From: Winogradskyella bathintestinalis
GTDB taxonomy: Bacteria; Bacteroidota; Bacteroidia; Flavobacteriales; Flavobacteriaceae
NCBI RefSeq assembly: GCF_030407435.1
Contig: NZ_JASDDK010000001.1
Span: 1,054,001 to 1,118,000 of the forward strand
Length of the DNA stretch: 64,000 nucleotides
Reading direction: 5' to 3'
Shown piece after piece: positions 52,973-62,805 of this stretch. The notes beneath the pieces were generated by a model, which saw nothing but the letters and a program-made list of their open reading frames with translations, was not told the origin of the DNA and did not search any database. The number at the start of each line of letters is the position of its first letter. Position 1 is the first letter of the stretch. Position numbers and translations under genes: made by a program.

Positions 52973-55174
52973 ATGAAAATTAAACAGGTTCTAGTGGCTT
53001 TCTGTTTTTTGATTACCACATCAGTTTTTTGTCAGGAAAAACAATTTACACTTCAAGAAATCTGGTCAGGACAATTTAGAACCGAAGGGATGCAAGCTCT
53101 ACATTCTATGGACAACGGAAATCATTATTCTGTTTTAAATGTCGATAGACAAACTAGAACTTCAACGATAGATATTTACGATTATAAAACCTTAAAAAAG
53201 ATAAATACTTTGGTGTCTTCTGCAGATATAGCTGAGATCCAGGGGTTTTTTAATTATACTTTTAGTGAAGATGAATCTAAAGTAATTCTAACAACAAAAT
53301 CACAACCTGTCTTTAGACATTCTACTCTAGGCGAATATTATATCTATGACATCGCGTCAAAGAAAGTAACCAAAGTATCAGATGATTTAATACAAGAACC
53401 GACGTTGTCGCCAGATGGGACTAAGATAGCTTATGGTTTTGAAAATAACTTATACGTCAAAGATTTAAAATCTGGTAAGGTTGAACAAATTACAACAGAC
53501 GGTGAAAAAAATAAAATTATCAATGGTATAACGGATTGGGTTTACGAAGAGGAATTTGCTTTTGTACGTGCTTTTGATTGGAATGCAGAGAGTAATCAAA
53601 TTGCATTTGTTCGATTTGATGAAACCAAAGTGTCAGAATTTTCTATGGATGTCTATGGTTCAGATTTATACCAAACGCAACATGTGTTTAAGTATCCGAA
53701 AGCGGGCGAAGCGAATTCTAAAGTGTCATTGCATTTGTATAATGTTAATTCGAAAAATTTAACGGAAATTGAAGTTGGTAGAACTTATGAAGATTTTTAC
53801 ATTCCCCGATTAAAGTGGTCAAAAGAAGCTGATGTTTTAAGTGTGCATTATATGAATAGACATCAAAACGAATTAGATCTCTGGTTGATAGATACCAAAG
53901 CCATGACGTCTAAAATCGTATTAGCAGAAAAAGACAACGCTTATATCGATGTAACTGATAATTTAACGTTTTTGGAAGATAATAGTTTTATCTGGACAAG
54001 TGAAAAGGATGGCTTTAACCATATTTATCATTATTCTAAAAATGGTCAACTCATAAAACAAGTGACGGATGGAAATTGGGAAGTCACCAATTATTATGGA
54101 TTTAATGAAAAGATTAACACGATCTTTTACCAGTCTACCGAAAATGGTTCTATAAATAGAGATGTTTATTCTATTAAATTAAATGGTAAAAATAAAAAGC
54201 GTCTCACAAATAAAACAGGAACAAATAGCGCAGCATTTAGTGCAGATTTCACGTATTTTATTAACACATTTTCTAGTGCAACTACCCCACAAGAATACAC
54301 ACTATATAATTCAAAGTCTGGTGAAATCGTAAAAGAGATAAAGGATAATAAAGCTTTGGCTAAAAAGCTAGAATCTTATGTGATTTCTGAAAAGGAATTC
54401 AGTACTATTTCTGTAAATGGCAATGATCTCAATATGTGGACGATTAAACCTAAGGATTTTGACTCAAGTAAAACATATCCCTTATTTATGTATCAATATT
54501 CGGGTCCAGGTAGTCAACAAGTAGCTAATCGCTGGAATGGCGCCAATGATTATTGGTACCAAATGTTGGCGCAACAGGGTTATATCGTCGTTTGTATTGA
54601 TGGTAGAGGAACAGGTTTTAAAGGGGCCGATTTTAAAAAGGTGACTCAAAACGAATTAGGTAAATATGAGTTAGAAGACCAAATTGAAGCAGCGAAACAA
54701 TTGGGGAAATTAGACTACATAGACGAAACACGAATAGGAATTTGGGGTTGGAGTTATGGAGGTTTTATGAGTAGTAATGCGTTGCTAAAAGGGAATGATG
54801 TTTTTAAAATGGCCATTGCAGTAGCTCCTGTAACGAGCTGGAGGTTTTATGATACCATATACACTGAACGTTATATGACGACACCACAAGAAAATCCAAG
54901 TGGTTATGATGAAAACTCTCCAATTAATCATGTAGATAAACTTAAAGGTGATTATTTATTGATTCACGGAACAGGAGATGATAACGTGCATGTACAAAAT
55001 ACCATGCGTATGGTTGAAGCTCTAATTCAAGCGGATAAACAATTTGAATGGATGCTGTATCCAGATAAAAATCACGGAATTTACGGTGGTAACACAAGAG
55101 TACATTTATACAAAAAAATGACGGATTTTATCCATAGAACTTTAGGGGATAAATTACAAATGAGCCAGAATTAG
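52973..55174 (+). CDS. S9 family peptidase, dipeptidyl peptidase IV-like
   Basis: Exported serine peptidase that removes N-terminal dipeptides. The 733-aa protein has a signal peptide (VLVAFCFLITTSVFCQ), a beta-propeller DPPIV_N domain (about 90-450) and an alpha/beta hydrolase domain with the nucleophile in WGWSYGGFMSS, aspartate in HGTGDDNVHVQN and histidine in YPDKNHGIYGG. The EEFAFVRAFDWN region is the N-terminus-recognition glutamate loop of the family. The downstream peptide transporters fit a peptide-feeding role. Confidence 0.94.
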   Translation: MKIKQVLVAFCFLITTSVFCQEKQFTLQEIWSGQFRTEGMQALHSMDNGNHYSVLNVDRQTRTSTIDIYDYKTLKKINTLVSSADIAEIQGFFNYTFSEDESKVILTTKSQPVFRHSTLGEYYIYDIASKKVTKVSDDLIQEPTLSPDGTKIAYGFENNLYVKDLKSGKVEQITTDGEKNKIINGITDWVYEEEFAFVRAFDWNAESNQIAFVRFDETKVSEFSMDVYGSDLYQTQHVFKYPKAGEANSKVSLHLYNVNSKNLTEIEVGRTYEDFYIPRLKWSKEADVLSVHYMNRHQNELDLWLIDTKAMTSKIVLAEKDNAYIDVTDNLTFLEDNSFIWTSEKDGFNHIYHYSKNGQLIKQVTDGNWEVTNYYGFNEKINTIFYQSTENGSINRDVYSIKLNGKNKKRLTNKTGTNSAAFSADFTYFINTFSSATTPQEYTLYNSKSGEIVKEIKDNKALAKKLESYVISEKEFSTISVNGNDLNMWTIKPKDFDSSKTYPLFMYQYSGPGSQQVANRWNGANDYWYQMLAQQGYIVVCIDGRGTGFKGADFKKVTQNELGKYELEDQIEAAKQLGKLDYIDETRIGIWGWSYGGFMSSNALLKGNDVFKMAIAVAPVTSWRFYDTIYTERYMTTPQENPSGYDENSPINHVDKLKGDYLLIHGTGDDNVHVQNTMRMVEALIQADKQFEWMLYPDKNHGIYGGNTRVHLYKKMTDFIHRTLGDKLQMSQN

Positions 55175-55217
55175 AAATCATTATACTTACAATTCAACTA
55201 ACTAATTATAGAATATT

Positions 55218-57047
55218 ATGTCAACAACAACTCAACCGATTAAGCGAAAAGAACTTTTTGGACATCCGGTAGGTCTTTTTGTTTTATTTTTTACGGAAAT
55301 GTGGGAGCGTTTCTCTTATTATGGAATGCGAGGGATTTTAGTGTTATATATGGCTGCATCAGCCACGGCAATCGATCCGGGTTTAGGTTGGTCTAATAAG
55401 GATGCTATTTGGTTATACGGTTGGTACACTATGTTGGTGTATGTGGCATCCATACCAGGGGGTTGGATCGCTGATAAATTTTTGGGACAAAAGAAAACCG
55501 TTATGCTCGGTGGTTTATTACTATGTGTCGGCCATGGTGTTTTAGCCATACCGCAGTCTTGGGCTTTTTTTACGGGCTTAACTTTAATTATTTTAGGAGT
55601 TGGCGGACTTAAGCCAAACATCTCCACAATGGTTGGAGGTCTGTATAAAGAAGGAGATATAAGACGTGACAGTGGTTTTACCATTTTTTATATAGGTATT
55701 AATATTGGTGCATTTTTAGCGAGTATTACAGTGGGGTTAGTAGCCTATTATTACGGTTGGCATTATGGTTTTGGATTAGCTGGAATTGGTATGCTGGTTG
55801 GACAGGCTGTATTTATTTGGGGACAAAAATTCTTGAAAGGCGTTGGAGAATTTACAGGTGGAAGTCAGGCTTCTGAAGCGGAGCGATTAGCCTCAAAGCG
55901 TCCTTTAAGTAAAATTGAAAAAGATAGAGTTATTGTTTTGTTGATTTCATTCCTTATCGTTGTAGTATTTTGGGGAGCTTTTGAGCAAGCAGGTGGACTA
56001 ATGAACCTTTATACAGATGCTAAAGTAGACAGGTATATTGGATTGAGTTGGTTAGAAGAAATTCCAGCAGCCGTTTTTCAATCTTTAAATGCGGGATATA
56101 TTATAATTTTCGGAACCATGGTTGGTGGATTTTGGATATGGTGGAAAAAGAAAGGAAAAGAATCCTCTTCATTGTTCAAAATGGCAATTGGAACAATAAT
56201 TATGGGCTTAGGTTATGTTTTTATGATGTTTGCTTCACAAGAAGCAAGTGCAGAAACGTTTGGTAAAGCGGCGATGATTTGGATTTTCTTAGCTTATTTA
56301 TTCCATACTATTGGAGAATTATGTACCTCTCCAGTATCCTTATCATTTATTACAAAATTAGCTCCGCTAAAATATGCTTCTATTATGATGGGGGTTTATT
56401 TTGCGGCCACAGGTTTTGGTAACAAACTAGCAGGTAGCATTGGCGAAGCGTCTCAATTAGAGTCTTTTTCTGGTGAAATGATGGTAAGTAAACAAGAAGT
56501 CTTACCATTTATCTCAAAGGATTCAATGCAAGTTAAAAACCGTGAAAATAAGGTTGTTGATATTTACGATTACCCTATAAATGAAGATAAAAATTTCAGT
56601 ATAAGATCTACAGTTTATCCTGAAAATGGTCAAGTAGTTTTTAAAGATTTTGAAACAGGAAAAGCATTGAATTCCTTATTTAAAATGTCGCAAGGAGAAG
56701 ATTCAAATTCCAAAGAACTATTAACATCGTTAACCGAGAATAACGTAACCGCATCAGATCCATATCACGCAAAATTAGTATTCGAAAAGGATAAAGACAA
56801 AGCGCAGCTTACCGAAAATAAGGGTGATGGAAAGGATTATGGAGTATCATTTGTGTTAGAAGAAGAACAAAGTGAACAAGAATTCAACACCTTCATGTGG
56901 TTAACGGTATTTACCGTAGCTTTTGGTCTATTACTTCTTTTATTCTTGAAGAAATTGAAGAAATTAACACATGGCGCGGAAGATAACGAACACGAAATGT
57001 TAGAGCAAGAAAATTACGAACTTGCCAACCCAGATTTAAATGAATAA
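55218..57047 (+). CDS. Proton-dependent oligopeptide (POT) transporter 1
   Basis: Takes up di- and tripeptides with protons. The 609-aa protein starts with the POT signature FGHPVGLFVLFFTEMWERFS and continues YYGMRGILVLYM (ExxER-type motif), with GGLKPNISTMVGGLY and a later EQAGGLMNLY. A hydrophilic domain of about 140 residues (about 412-555) is inserted before the last membrane span. It lies 43 bases after the DPP IV-like gene, so peptidase and transporter may be expressed together. Confidence 0.93.
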   Translation: MSTTTQPIKRKELFGHPVGLFVLFFTEMWERFSYYGMRGILVLYMAASATAIDPGLGWSNKDAIWLYGWYTMLVYVASIPGGWIADKFLGQKKTVMLGGLLLCVGHGVLAIPQSWAFFTGLTLIILGVGGLKPNISTMVGGLYKEGDIRRDSGFTIFYIGINIGAFLASITVGLVAYYYGWHYGFGLAGIGMLVGQAVFIWGQKFLKGVGEFTGGSQASEAERLASKRPLSKIEKDRVIVLLISFLIVVVFWGAFEQAGGLMNLYTDAKVDRYIGLSWLEEIPAAVFQSLNAGYIIIFGTMVGGFWIWWKKKGKESSSLFKMAIGTIIMGLGYVFMMFASQEASAETFGKAAMIWIFLAYLFHTIGELCTSPVSLSFITKLAPLKYASIMMGVYFAATGFGNKLAGSIGEASQLESFSGEMMVSKQEVLPFISKDSMQVKNRENKVVDIYDYPINEDKNFSIRSTVYPENGQVVFKDFETGKALNSLFKMSQGEDSNSKELLTSLTENNVTASDPYHAKLVFEKDKDKAQLTENKGDGKDYGVSFVLEEEQSEQEFNTFMWLTVFTVAFGLLLLLFLKKLKKLTHGAEDNEHEMLEQENYELANPDLNE

Positions 57048-57063
57048 ATACAATTAACTACAA

Positions 57064-57095
57064 ATCCCTTATGTATAGTTTACATAAGGGTTTTT
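57064..57095 (+). terminator. Intrinsic terminator between the two POT genes
   Basis: Perfect stem CCCTTATGTA / TACATAAGGG with a 5-base loop and five T, so the second transporter needs its own promoter. Confidence 0.85.
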
Positions 57096-57123
57096 CCTCC
57101 TAACTAATGTAATATCTTATTTT

Positions 57124-59244
57124 ATGAATACAGACATCGAAAACCTGTTTAAAGACAAAGTTTTAGGGCACCCTGCCGGACTTTTTGTATTGTTTTTTAC
57201 CGAAATGTGGGAACGTTTTTCCTTTTATGGTATGCGTGTATTATTAGTGAATTTCTTGACTATGGCTGCTATTGGCTATAATCCAGGTTGGGAATGGTCT
57301 GTTGAGAATGCAGGAGCACTTTTTGGTACGTATGCAATGCTTCTTTACATCACACCGATTATTGGTGGTTGGTTGGCCGATAAATATACGGGCTATCGAT
57401 GGGCAGTTATTATTGGGTCGTTGATTATGACGGCTGGTCATGCCTCCATGGCTTTAGAAACTGAATTCTCATTGTACTTTGGGCTATTTCTATTGGTTGT
57501 GGGTACCGGTTTCTTTAAACCAACGATGACCTCTATTATTTCTGATATGTACAAAAAGCACCCCGAGAAAAAAGATGGGGCCTACACCATATATTATATG
57601 GGCGTAAATGCAGGAGCCTTTTTCGGCATGATGCTATGTGGATATTTAGCGGAAAAAATTGGTTGGGCTTATGGTTTTGGACTCGCTGGAGTTTTTATGC
57701 TTTTAGGAACCATACAATTTTGGTTGGCTGGTCCTCTATTCGGAAAGATTGGAGCAAAGCCTTCTAAAGTTGATGAAGTTGAAGTGCCTCAAAACCACAA
57801 GGAGGAGAATGTAAAAATTAATAATCCCATTGAAGAAAAAGAAGAAAAACCAAACCCTTTTACAACTTTCGATAAAGTTTTAATCTTAATATCGTCTATC
57901 ATTGGTCTTGGTTACGCCATTAATGACCCTATGTCTAAGATTGCTGGTGTCGATATGTTCAGTTTTCTACAAATTGGCGATTTCGAAGGACAATATACCG
58001 CTGTTCTTTTTGCACTATTACTATTTTTAATATTAGTGATAGGAAGGATTTTACGATACACCGCTGTAGTTAGAGATCGAATGATTGCGTTTATCATTTT
58101 TGCATTCTTTACGGTTTTCTTTTGGATGTCCTTTGAGCAAGGAGCATCTTCTTTAGTAATATTTGCCAGAGATAATGTAGATAGATTATTAAGCGGTAAT
58201 GCGGCAACGATCTTTAATGTGGTTAATACCTTACTCACGGTCATCCCATTGCTAATTATCTCTTACGTGCTTTATATTTTATGGAAGAAGACATTTTCAA
58301 AAATACCAGGGTCAAATATTGTTTTGGTAATCTGTTTCCTGTTAATGTGGGGAATAGTAGGATGGATGCTTAACCGAGATTATAATACGGTGGCGTATGA
58401 TGTTCAATATTCCGCCATCGAACAACCAGATTTAGATGAAGAAGGCAATCAAAAAATGGATAAAGATGGTAACATGCAGTTCATTTATATTCCTGTTTCA
58501 GAAAATACGGCGACCAATTCTGACCATCAAATAATTACACGAACAACGTCTATTGCAGAACCATTAACATTCGCTATGGGCGATAAATTAAACATTACAC
58601 CAAAAAATAATGATGGCACCGAATTTGGATTTTTAGATGATAATCGATTAGAACTTACCAGACAAAACGGTAAAAAACTGAATAGAGATAATGGAGTGGT
58701 CGCTGCGACCATTACCAAAGTACGCGAAAATGAAGTAGAAATCACAGTATCTTGGTTTAGCATTTTAAATTCATTTTTTATCATTGTCTTCGCCTCATTC
58801 TTTTCTAAGTGGTGGGAAAGCAAATACAATCCAAGTGCAGCTACTAAATACGCCCTTGGTTTAAGTGTTATGGGTATTGGTTTCGGACTATTGGCCTTTG
58901 GTGCCTTTGGAATTGTTGAGGGTGTTAAAGTGAGTATGGTTTGGCTTATTTTAGCTTATTTATTCCATACCCTCGGGGAACTCTGTCTATCTCCTGTGGG
59001 CTTATCTTATGTAAGTAAACTAGTGCCGGGAAGAATGATTGCTCTAATGTTTGGTATGTGGTATTTGGCTATCGCTATTGGTAATAAATTAGCCGCCGTT
59101 CTCGGTGGACAGATTGAAAATATTACAAAAGAATACAGCTTGTCAACCTTCTTTTTAATTTTCACAATTGTACCAATTATTGCAGGACTTTTAATATTCT
59201 TTCTAAATCCTTTGTTGAAAAAATTAATGCACGGAGTGCGATAG
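57124..59244 (+). CDS. Proton-dependent oligopeptide (POT) transporter 2
   Basis: A 706-aa paralogue of the preceding transporter, starting LGHPAGLFVLFFTEMWERFS and FYGMRVLLV, with GTGFFKPTMTSIISDMY. It is larger because of an acidic cytoplasmic linker near 215-250 and a hydrophilic domain of about 125 residues (about 417-543) set in a different loop from that of its neighbour. Substrate is presumed peptides. Confidence 0.92.
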   Translation: MNTDIENLFKDKVLGHPAGLFVLFFTEMWERFSFYGMRVLLVNFLTMAAIGYNPGWEWSVENAGALFGTYAMLLYITPIIGGWLADKYTGYRWAVIIGSLIMTAGHASMALETEFSLYFGLFLLVVGTGFFKPTMTSIISDMYKKHPEKKDGAYTIYYMGVNAGAFFGMMLCGYLAEKIGWAYGFGLAGVFMLLGTIQFWLAGPLFGKIGAKPSKVDEVEVPQNHKEENVKINNPIEEKEEKPNPFTTFDKVLILISSIIGLGYAINDPMSKIAGVDMFSFLQIGDFEGQYTAVLFALLLFLILVIGRILRYTAVVRDRMIAFIIFAFFTVFFWMSFEQGASSLVIFARDNVDRLLSGNAATIFNVVNTLLTVIPLLIISYVLYILWKKTFSKIPGSNIVLVICFLLMWGIVGWMLNRDYNTVAYDVQYSAIEQPDLDEEGNQKMDKDGNMQFIYIPVSENTATNSDHQIITRTTSIAEPLTFAMGDKLNITPKNNDGTEFGFLDDNRLELTRQNGKKLNRDNGVVAATITKVRENEVEITVSWFSILNSFFIIVFASFFSKWWESKYNPSAATKYALGLSVMGIGFGLLAFGAFGIVEGVKVSMVWLILAYLFHTLGELCLSPVGLSYVSKLVPGRMIALMFGMWYLAIAIGNKLAAVLGGQIENITKEYSLSTFFLIFTIVPIIAGLLIFFLNPLLKKLMHGVR

Positions 59245-59266
59245 TATAAACCGTTAAAAATCCTTA

Positions 59267-59293
59267 AAATGCTCCTAAACGGGAGCATTTTTT
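59267..59293 (+). terminator. Intrinsic terminator after POT transporter 2
   Basis: Stem AAATGCTCC / GGAGCATTT with a 6-base loop and a T run. Confidence 0.88.
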
Positions 59294-59328
59294 GTAAGTT
59301 CGGAACATTATTTGCAACAAATCTAATT

Positions 59329-59880
59329 ATGATAAAAAAAATAACTTTAGGACTAATAGCTATTTGTGCTTTTTCATTAACCACGATAGCTCAAGAGATT
59401 AATTGGGTCACTATGGATGAAGCTTTAGAACTTCAGAAAAAGGAACCAAAAAAGATCTTTATGGACGTTTATACCAATTGGTGTGGACCCTGTAAAATGT
59501 TAGATAGAAATACATTTCAGAATGCTGATGTGGCTGCTTATGTGAATGAACACTATTACGCCGTTAAATTTAACGCAGAGGGCAATGAAAAAGTGACTTA
59601 TAAAGACAATACATTTGGAAATCCAAATTACGATGCTTCAAAAGCGAATCGACGAAATAGTGCACATGAATTTTCAAAATTTTTAAAAGTAAGAGCCTAT
59701 CCAACGATGGTTTTTTTCGATGAAGACGGTGGTTTTATTTCGCCTATTCAAGGTTACCAAAAGCCACAACAATTAGAATTATATTTAAAATTGTTCAAAA
59801 GTAATAAGTATAAGGATATGACTACGCAAGAACAGTTTAATGAATACTATAAGGCCTTTAAACCTACCTTTAAAGAATAA
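59329..59880 (+). CDS. Exported thioredoxin-like protein
   Basis: A 183-aa protein with a signal peptide (KKITLGLIAICAFSLTTIAQ) and a thioredoxin fold with the active-site CGPC in DVYTNWCGPCKMLDR. The start is the ATG at 59329 because the signal begins there; the frame extends 20 codons upstream through the previous terminator. The cis-proline region is KVRAYPTMVFFDEDGG. It is probably a periplasmic disulfide reductase or isomerase. Confidence 0.88.
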   Translation: MIKKITLGLIAICAFSLTTIAQEINWVTMDEALELQKKEPKKIFMDVYTNWCGPCKMLDRNTFQNADVAAYVNEHYYAVKFNAEGNEKVTYKDNTFGNPNYDASKANRRNSAHEFSKFLKVRAYPTMVFFDEDGGFISPIQGYQKPQQLELYLKLFKSNKYKDMTTQEQFNEYYKAFKPTFKE

Positions 59881-60012
59881 TTTTGTTATCCCACAAATGC
59901 AGTAGCTATTTCTTAGTTTTTAGTGTGGCTTTGTTTTTATTTAGTTAGAAATAAGTCTTTATTTCACATCTTTCAATAAGTGAAATGGCTGAGCTCTACT
60001 AACAATAAATAT

Positions 60013-62043
60013 CTACTCTATTATAAAAGCTCCCTTTTCATTGGTTTGATGATAAGGGATTTTTTTATGCGCACAAGTAGCCTTCCAGCGTTTTAAATAC
60101 GATTTGTAATTACTGCCATCAGCAATGATTAGATTAGGTTTTAAACTGTCGATAACCCTGTTGAAATTCAATCTTGGGGAATTACGTAATACGATATAAT
60201 CTGGATGAAACGAAACGCCTTTATAAATAGCTAAACTATCAATAGCTAAAATAATTTTATTTTTATATTGATAAACGAATTGTAAACTATCCGAAGCAAT
60301 TTCATCAATAGATTCACCAACTTTATAATTTTTAATGGCATAGTTAGATATTAGTTGAGCTGAATCTAAATTATGAAACAGGTTTAATTTCTCCTTCTCT
60401 TTTATACCAAACATTGAATAACGGCTCTTATTAAAAATTATAAAATTGTCATTTTTGTTATCATGTTTGTTATAAATGAAAATACCTTGAAACACCATTA
60501 TGGTGACTAGTCCAAATGCTGTCCATTTAAAATTTCGAAATTTATAAATTTGAATAAAAGCCACTATCATGGCGTAACATATAATAACTTGAAGAATCGT
60601 AAAAGGAATATCTCTAAACAGAAAATTTTCAAACTGGGCGACCCAAGCAATAAAGTTATTTAGAGTGTTTATCACAAAGCTATAGACAGATACCACAGGC
60701 TTTGGTAGAAAGCCAATCAATGCCATGGCAATTACTAGTATTCCAAAACCAAGAATTAAGCCTAAAAATGGAATCACGACTAAATTTGAAATAAAAAATA
60801 AGCCAGGAAACTGATGAAAATAAAGTAAACTAATAGGTGCAACTCCTACTTGTGCAGCTAATGTTACCGTAAAAATTTGCCAGGGTTTATCAATAATCCA
60901 GTATTTAGGCTTCCATAGTTTATAAATAATGGGTTGTATACTTACAATTCCTAAAACGGCCAAATAGCTCATTTGGAATCCAACCGCAAAAAGAAATGTA
61001 GGTTTAAATAACAGTATCACAAATGCAGAAATTACTAGTGTGTTATATATATTAGTTCGTCGCTTAAGATGCATAGCAATACTAATAATACTAAACATGG
61101 TGACAGCTCGTGTTACTGACGGTGACAAGCCTGCTATGACAGCAAAACACCAAAGAATTGTGATTAAAATAAAAGGTCTTATAAAATTGCCATATTTTAA
61201 ATAGAGAAGCGGTCTAAATATAAAATTAAGAATCCATAAAATTATGCCTACATGTAATCCCGAAACTGCCAAAATGTGGATTGTTCCGGAATTCACATAA
61301 TTGTTGTAAATATTCTTATCAATCGTTTGTCGTTGCCCTAGTAGTAACGCATTCATTATACTTAATGCGTCCTTCTTGAATCCTGCATCGATAAGTTTTG
61401 TATTAATTTGAGTTCTTAAAGCGTCAGCATAACCATAAATAGTCGTTTTTGAATCTGAAACTTTTAAGATATTATCAGTGTTTAAATACAATTGATGATA
61501 TACCTGCTGTAATTCTAAAAATTTACTATAGTCAAATTGATATGGATTTAATGGTTTTTGAATGTCTTTCAATTGTGATGACGTGAAGAATACATCATCA
61601 ACGTTAATTTGTTCTGAAAGACTATCGCGCTGTAGGTTTATCAATAAATGTCCTGTCGCTATTTTGTTATCGAAGGATTTTAAGGCTACAATATATTTAC
61701 GATTATAAGCATCTGGTTTTAGGCGTTTTTCAATTTGAAATGTAAATGAATTATAATTTTTAGTAGACTTAAGATTGGTATAATGTTGCGGTCTTAGTTT
61801 TTCATTTTGGAGATTATACGACAACATTCCAATGCCTACCATAGAGAGGTAAACCATGATTCCAAAATATGGAGTACGATTAATTTTAGATCTTAAGTTC
61901 AACCAATAAGCTCCAAGTAAACCAATGGAGCCTATTGTGATATATAGCACTATTTGGAAATTCAGTGTTATATAATGCGCTGAAAGAATCCCTAAAACCA
62001 AAAAAATGGTCAACTTAATGATGGTGAAATTTAGTAACTTCAT
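60013..62043 (-). CDS. ComEC/Rec2 family DNA-uptake channel protein
   Basis: Inner-membrane protein related to the ComEC channel for transforming DNA. The 676-aa protein has N-terminal spans, an OB-like DUF4131 region (about 90-190), and the Competence domain (about 210-500) with the characteristic HILAVSGLHVGIILWIL and GLSPSVTRAVTMFSI. The C-terminal region (about 530-676) is where other ComEC carry a metallo-beta-lactamase domain, but no HxHxD metal motif is visible here; I recall this as common in Bacteroidota. Confidence 0.9.
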   Translation of the reverse strand: MKLLNFTIIKLTIFLVLGILSAHYITLNFQIVLYITIGSIGLLGAYWLNLRSKINRTPYFGIMVYLSMVGIGMLSYNLQNEKLRPQHYTNLKSTKNYNSFTFQIEKRLKPDAYNRKYIVALKSFDNKIATGHLLINLQRDSLSEQINVDDVFFTSSQLKDIQKPLNPYQFDYSKFLELQQVYHQLYLNTDNILKVSDSKTTIYGYADALRTQINTKLIDAGFKKDALSIMNALLLGQRQTIDKNIYNNYVNSGTIHILAVSGLHVGIILWILNFIFRPLLYLKYGNFIRPFILITILWCFAVIAGLSPSVTRAVTMFSIISIAMHLKRRTNIYNTLVISAFVILLFKPTFLFAVGFQMSYLAVLGIVSIQPIIYKLWKPKYWIIDKPWQIFTVTLAAQVGVAPISLLYFHQFPGLFFISNLVVIPFLGLILGFGILVIAMALIGFLPKPVVSVYSFVINTLNNFIAWVAQFENFLFRDIPFTILQVIICYAMIVAFIQIYKFRNFKWTAFGLVTIMVFQGIFIYNKHDNKNDNFIIFNKSRYSMFGIKEKEKLNLFHNLDSAQLISNYAIKNYKVGESIDEIASDSLQFVYQYKNKIILAIDSLAIYKGVSFHPDYIVLRNSPRLNFNRVIDSLKPNLIIADGSNYKSYLKRWKATCAHKKIPYHQTNEKGAFIIE

Positions 62044-62292
62044 AATATATAGTAAGTTACTAAAAATTTTAATGTAATAAGAGAGTGAAAATATTTATCT
62101 AAAAAGAGGTTAAGTAATGCGAAAGCAATCGAAACATCATAATTCTAAACCGTTAAATCAAGATGCCTACTACGTTAAGATGTAAAATTAAATTCCTGTT
62201 ATTGAAATATGTTGAGTGCGTACATTTTTAATAGCTGTCGTTATGTTTTTTAGGGCTTAATTTTCCTATCAAAGAAATCATAATTGTAAAAG

Positions 62293-62802
62293 CTACAGCA
62301 CACGTCTAGCCTGTACAAAAGCGAAATACCAATATTTTTCAGCAATGGAAGATGTCATTACTCCTCGGCTACTAGAAGCGTGTATAAACTCAACATTTCC
62401 AGTTCTTACATTAGTAACAATACCGACGTGATTTACTTTTCTACTATTTTTATTTGTCGCAAAAAATACTAAATCTCCAACATTTACGGATTTGAGATCT
62501 ACCCAATCGCCCGTTCCTTGAAGTCCTGACGTAGTTCTAGGTAAAGTGACGTTATGTTTTTTAAAACTTGTGTAAATAAGGCCTGAGCAATCCATGCCTT
62601 TTTTTGTGGTGCCACCGTACTTATATCTTGTACCATCAAAAGTTTGAGCAAAGTTAACAACAGACTCAGCCATCTTCGAAGGTTTGGCAGTCGTATTGAC
62701 CTTAACAGTGTGGGTTTGCTTTTTTTTACTGGAATAAGATTTTTTAGATTTACAGCTACTCGCTAATAAAAGCAGAATTATAAATGGGATGATATGCTTC
62801 AT
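62293..62802 (-). CDS. NlpC/P60 (C40) family peptidoglycan hydrolase lipoprotein
   Basis: A 169-aa lipoprotein (lipobox ending at Cys17 in LLLLASSCKSKK) with one NlpC/P60 domain: catalytic cysteine in GTTKKGMDCSGLIYTSF, histidine in KVNHVGIVTN and the polar third residue in EFIHASSSRGV. It should cleave stem-peptide bonds in peptidoglycan. Located 3 bases after the lpxB stop on the same strand. Confidence 0.93.
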   Translation of the reverse strand: MKHIIPFIILLLLASSCKSKKSYSSKKKQTHTVKVNTTAKPSKMAESVVNFAQTFDGTRYKYGGTTKKGMDCSGLIYTSFKKHNVTLPRTTSGLQGTGDWVDLKSVNVGDLVFFATNKNSRKVNHVGIVTNVRTGNVEFIHASSSRGVMTSSIAEKYWYFAFVQARRVL

Positions 62803-62805
62803 TTA

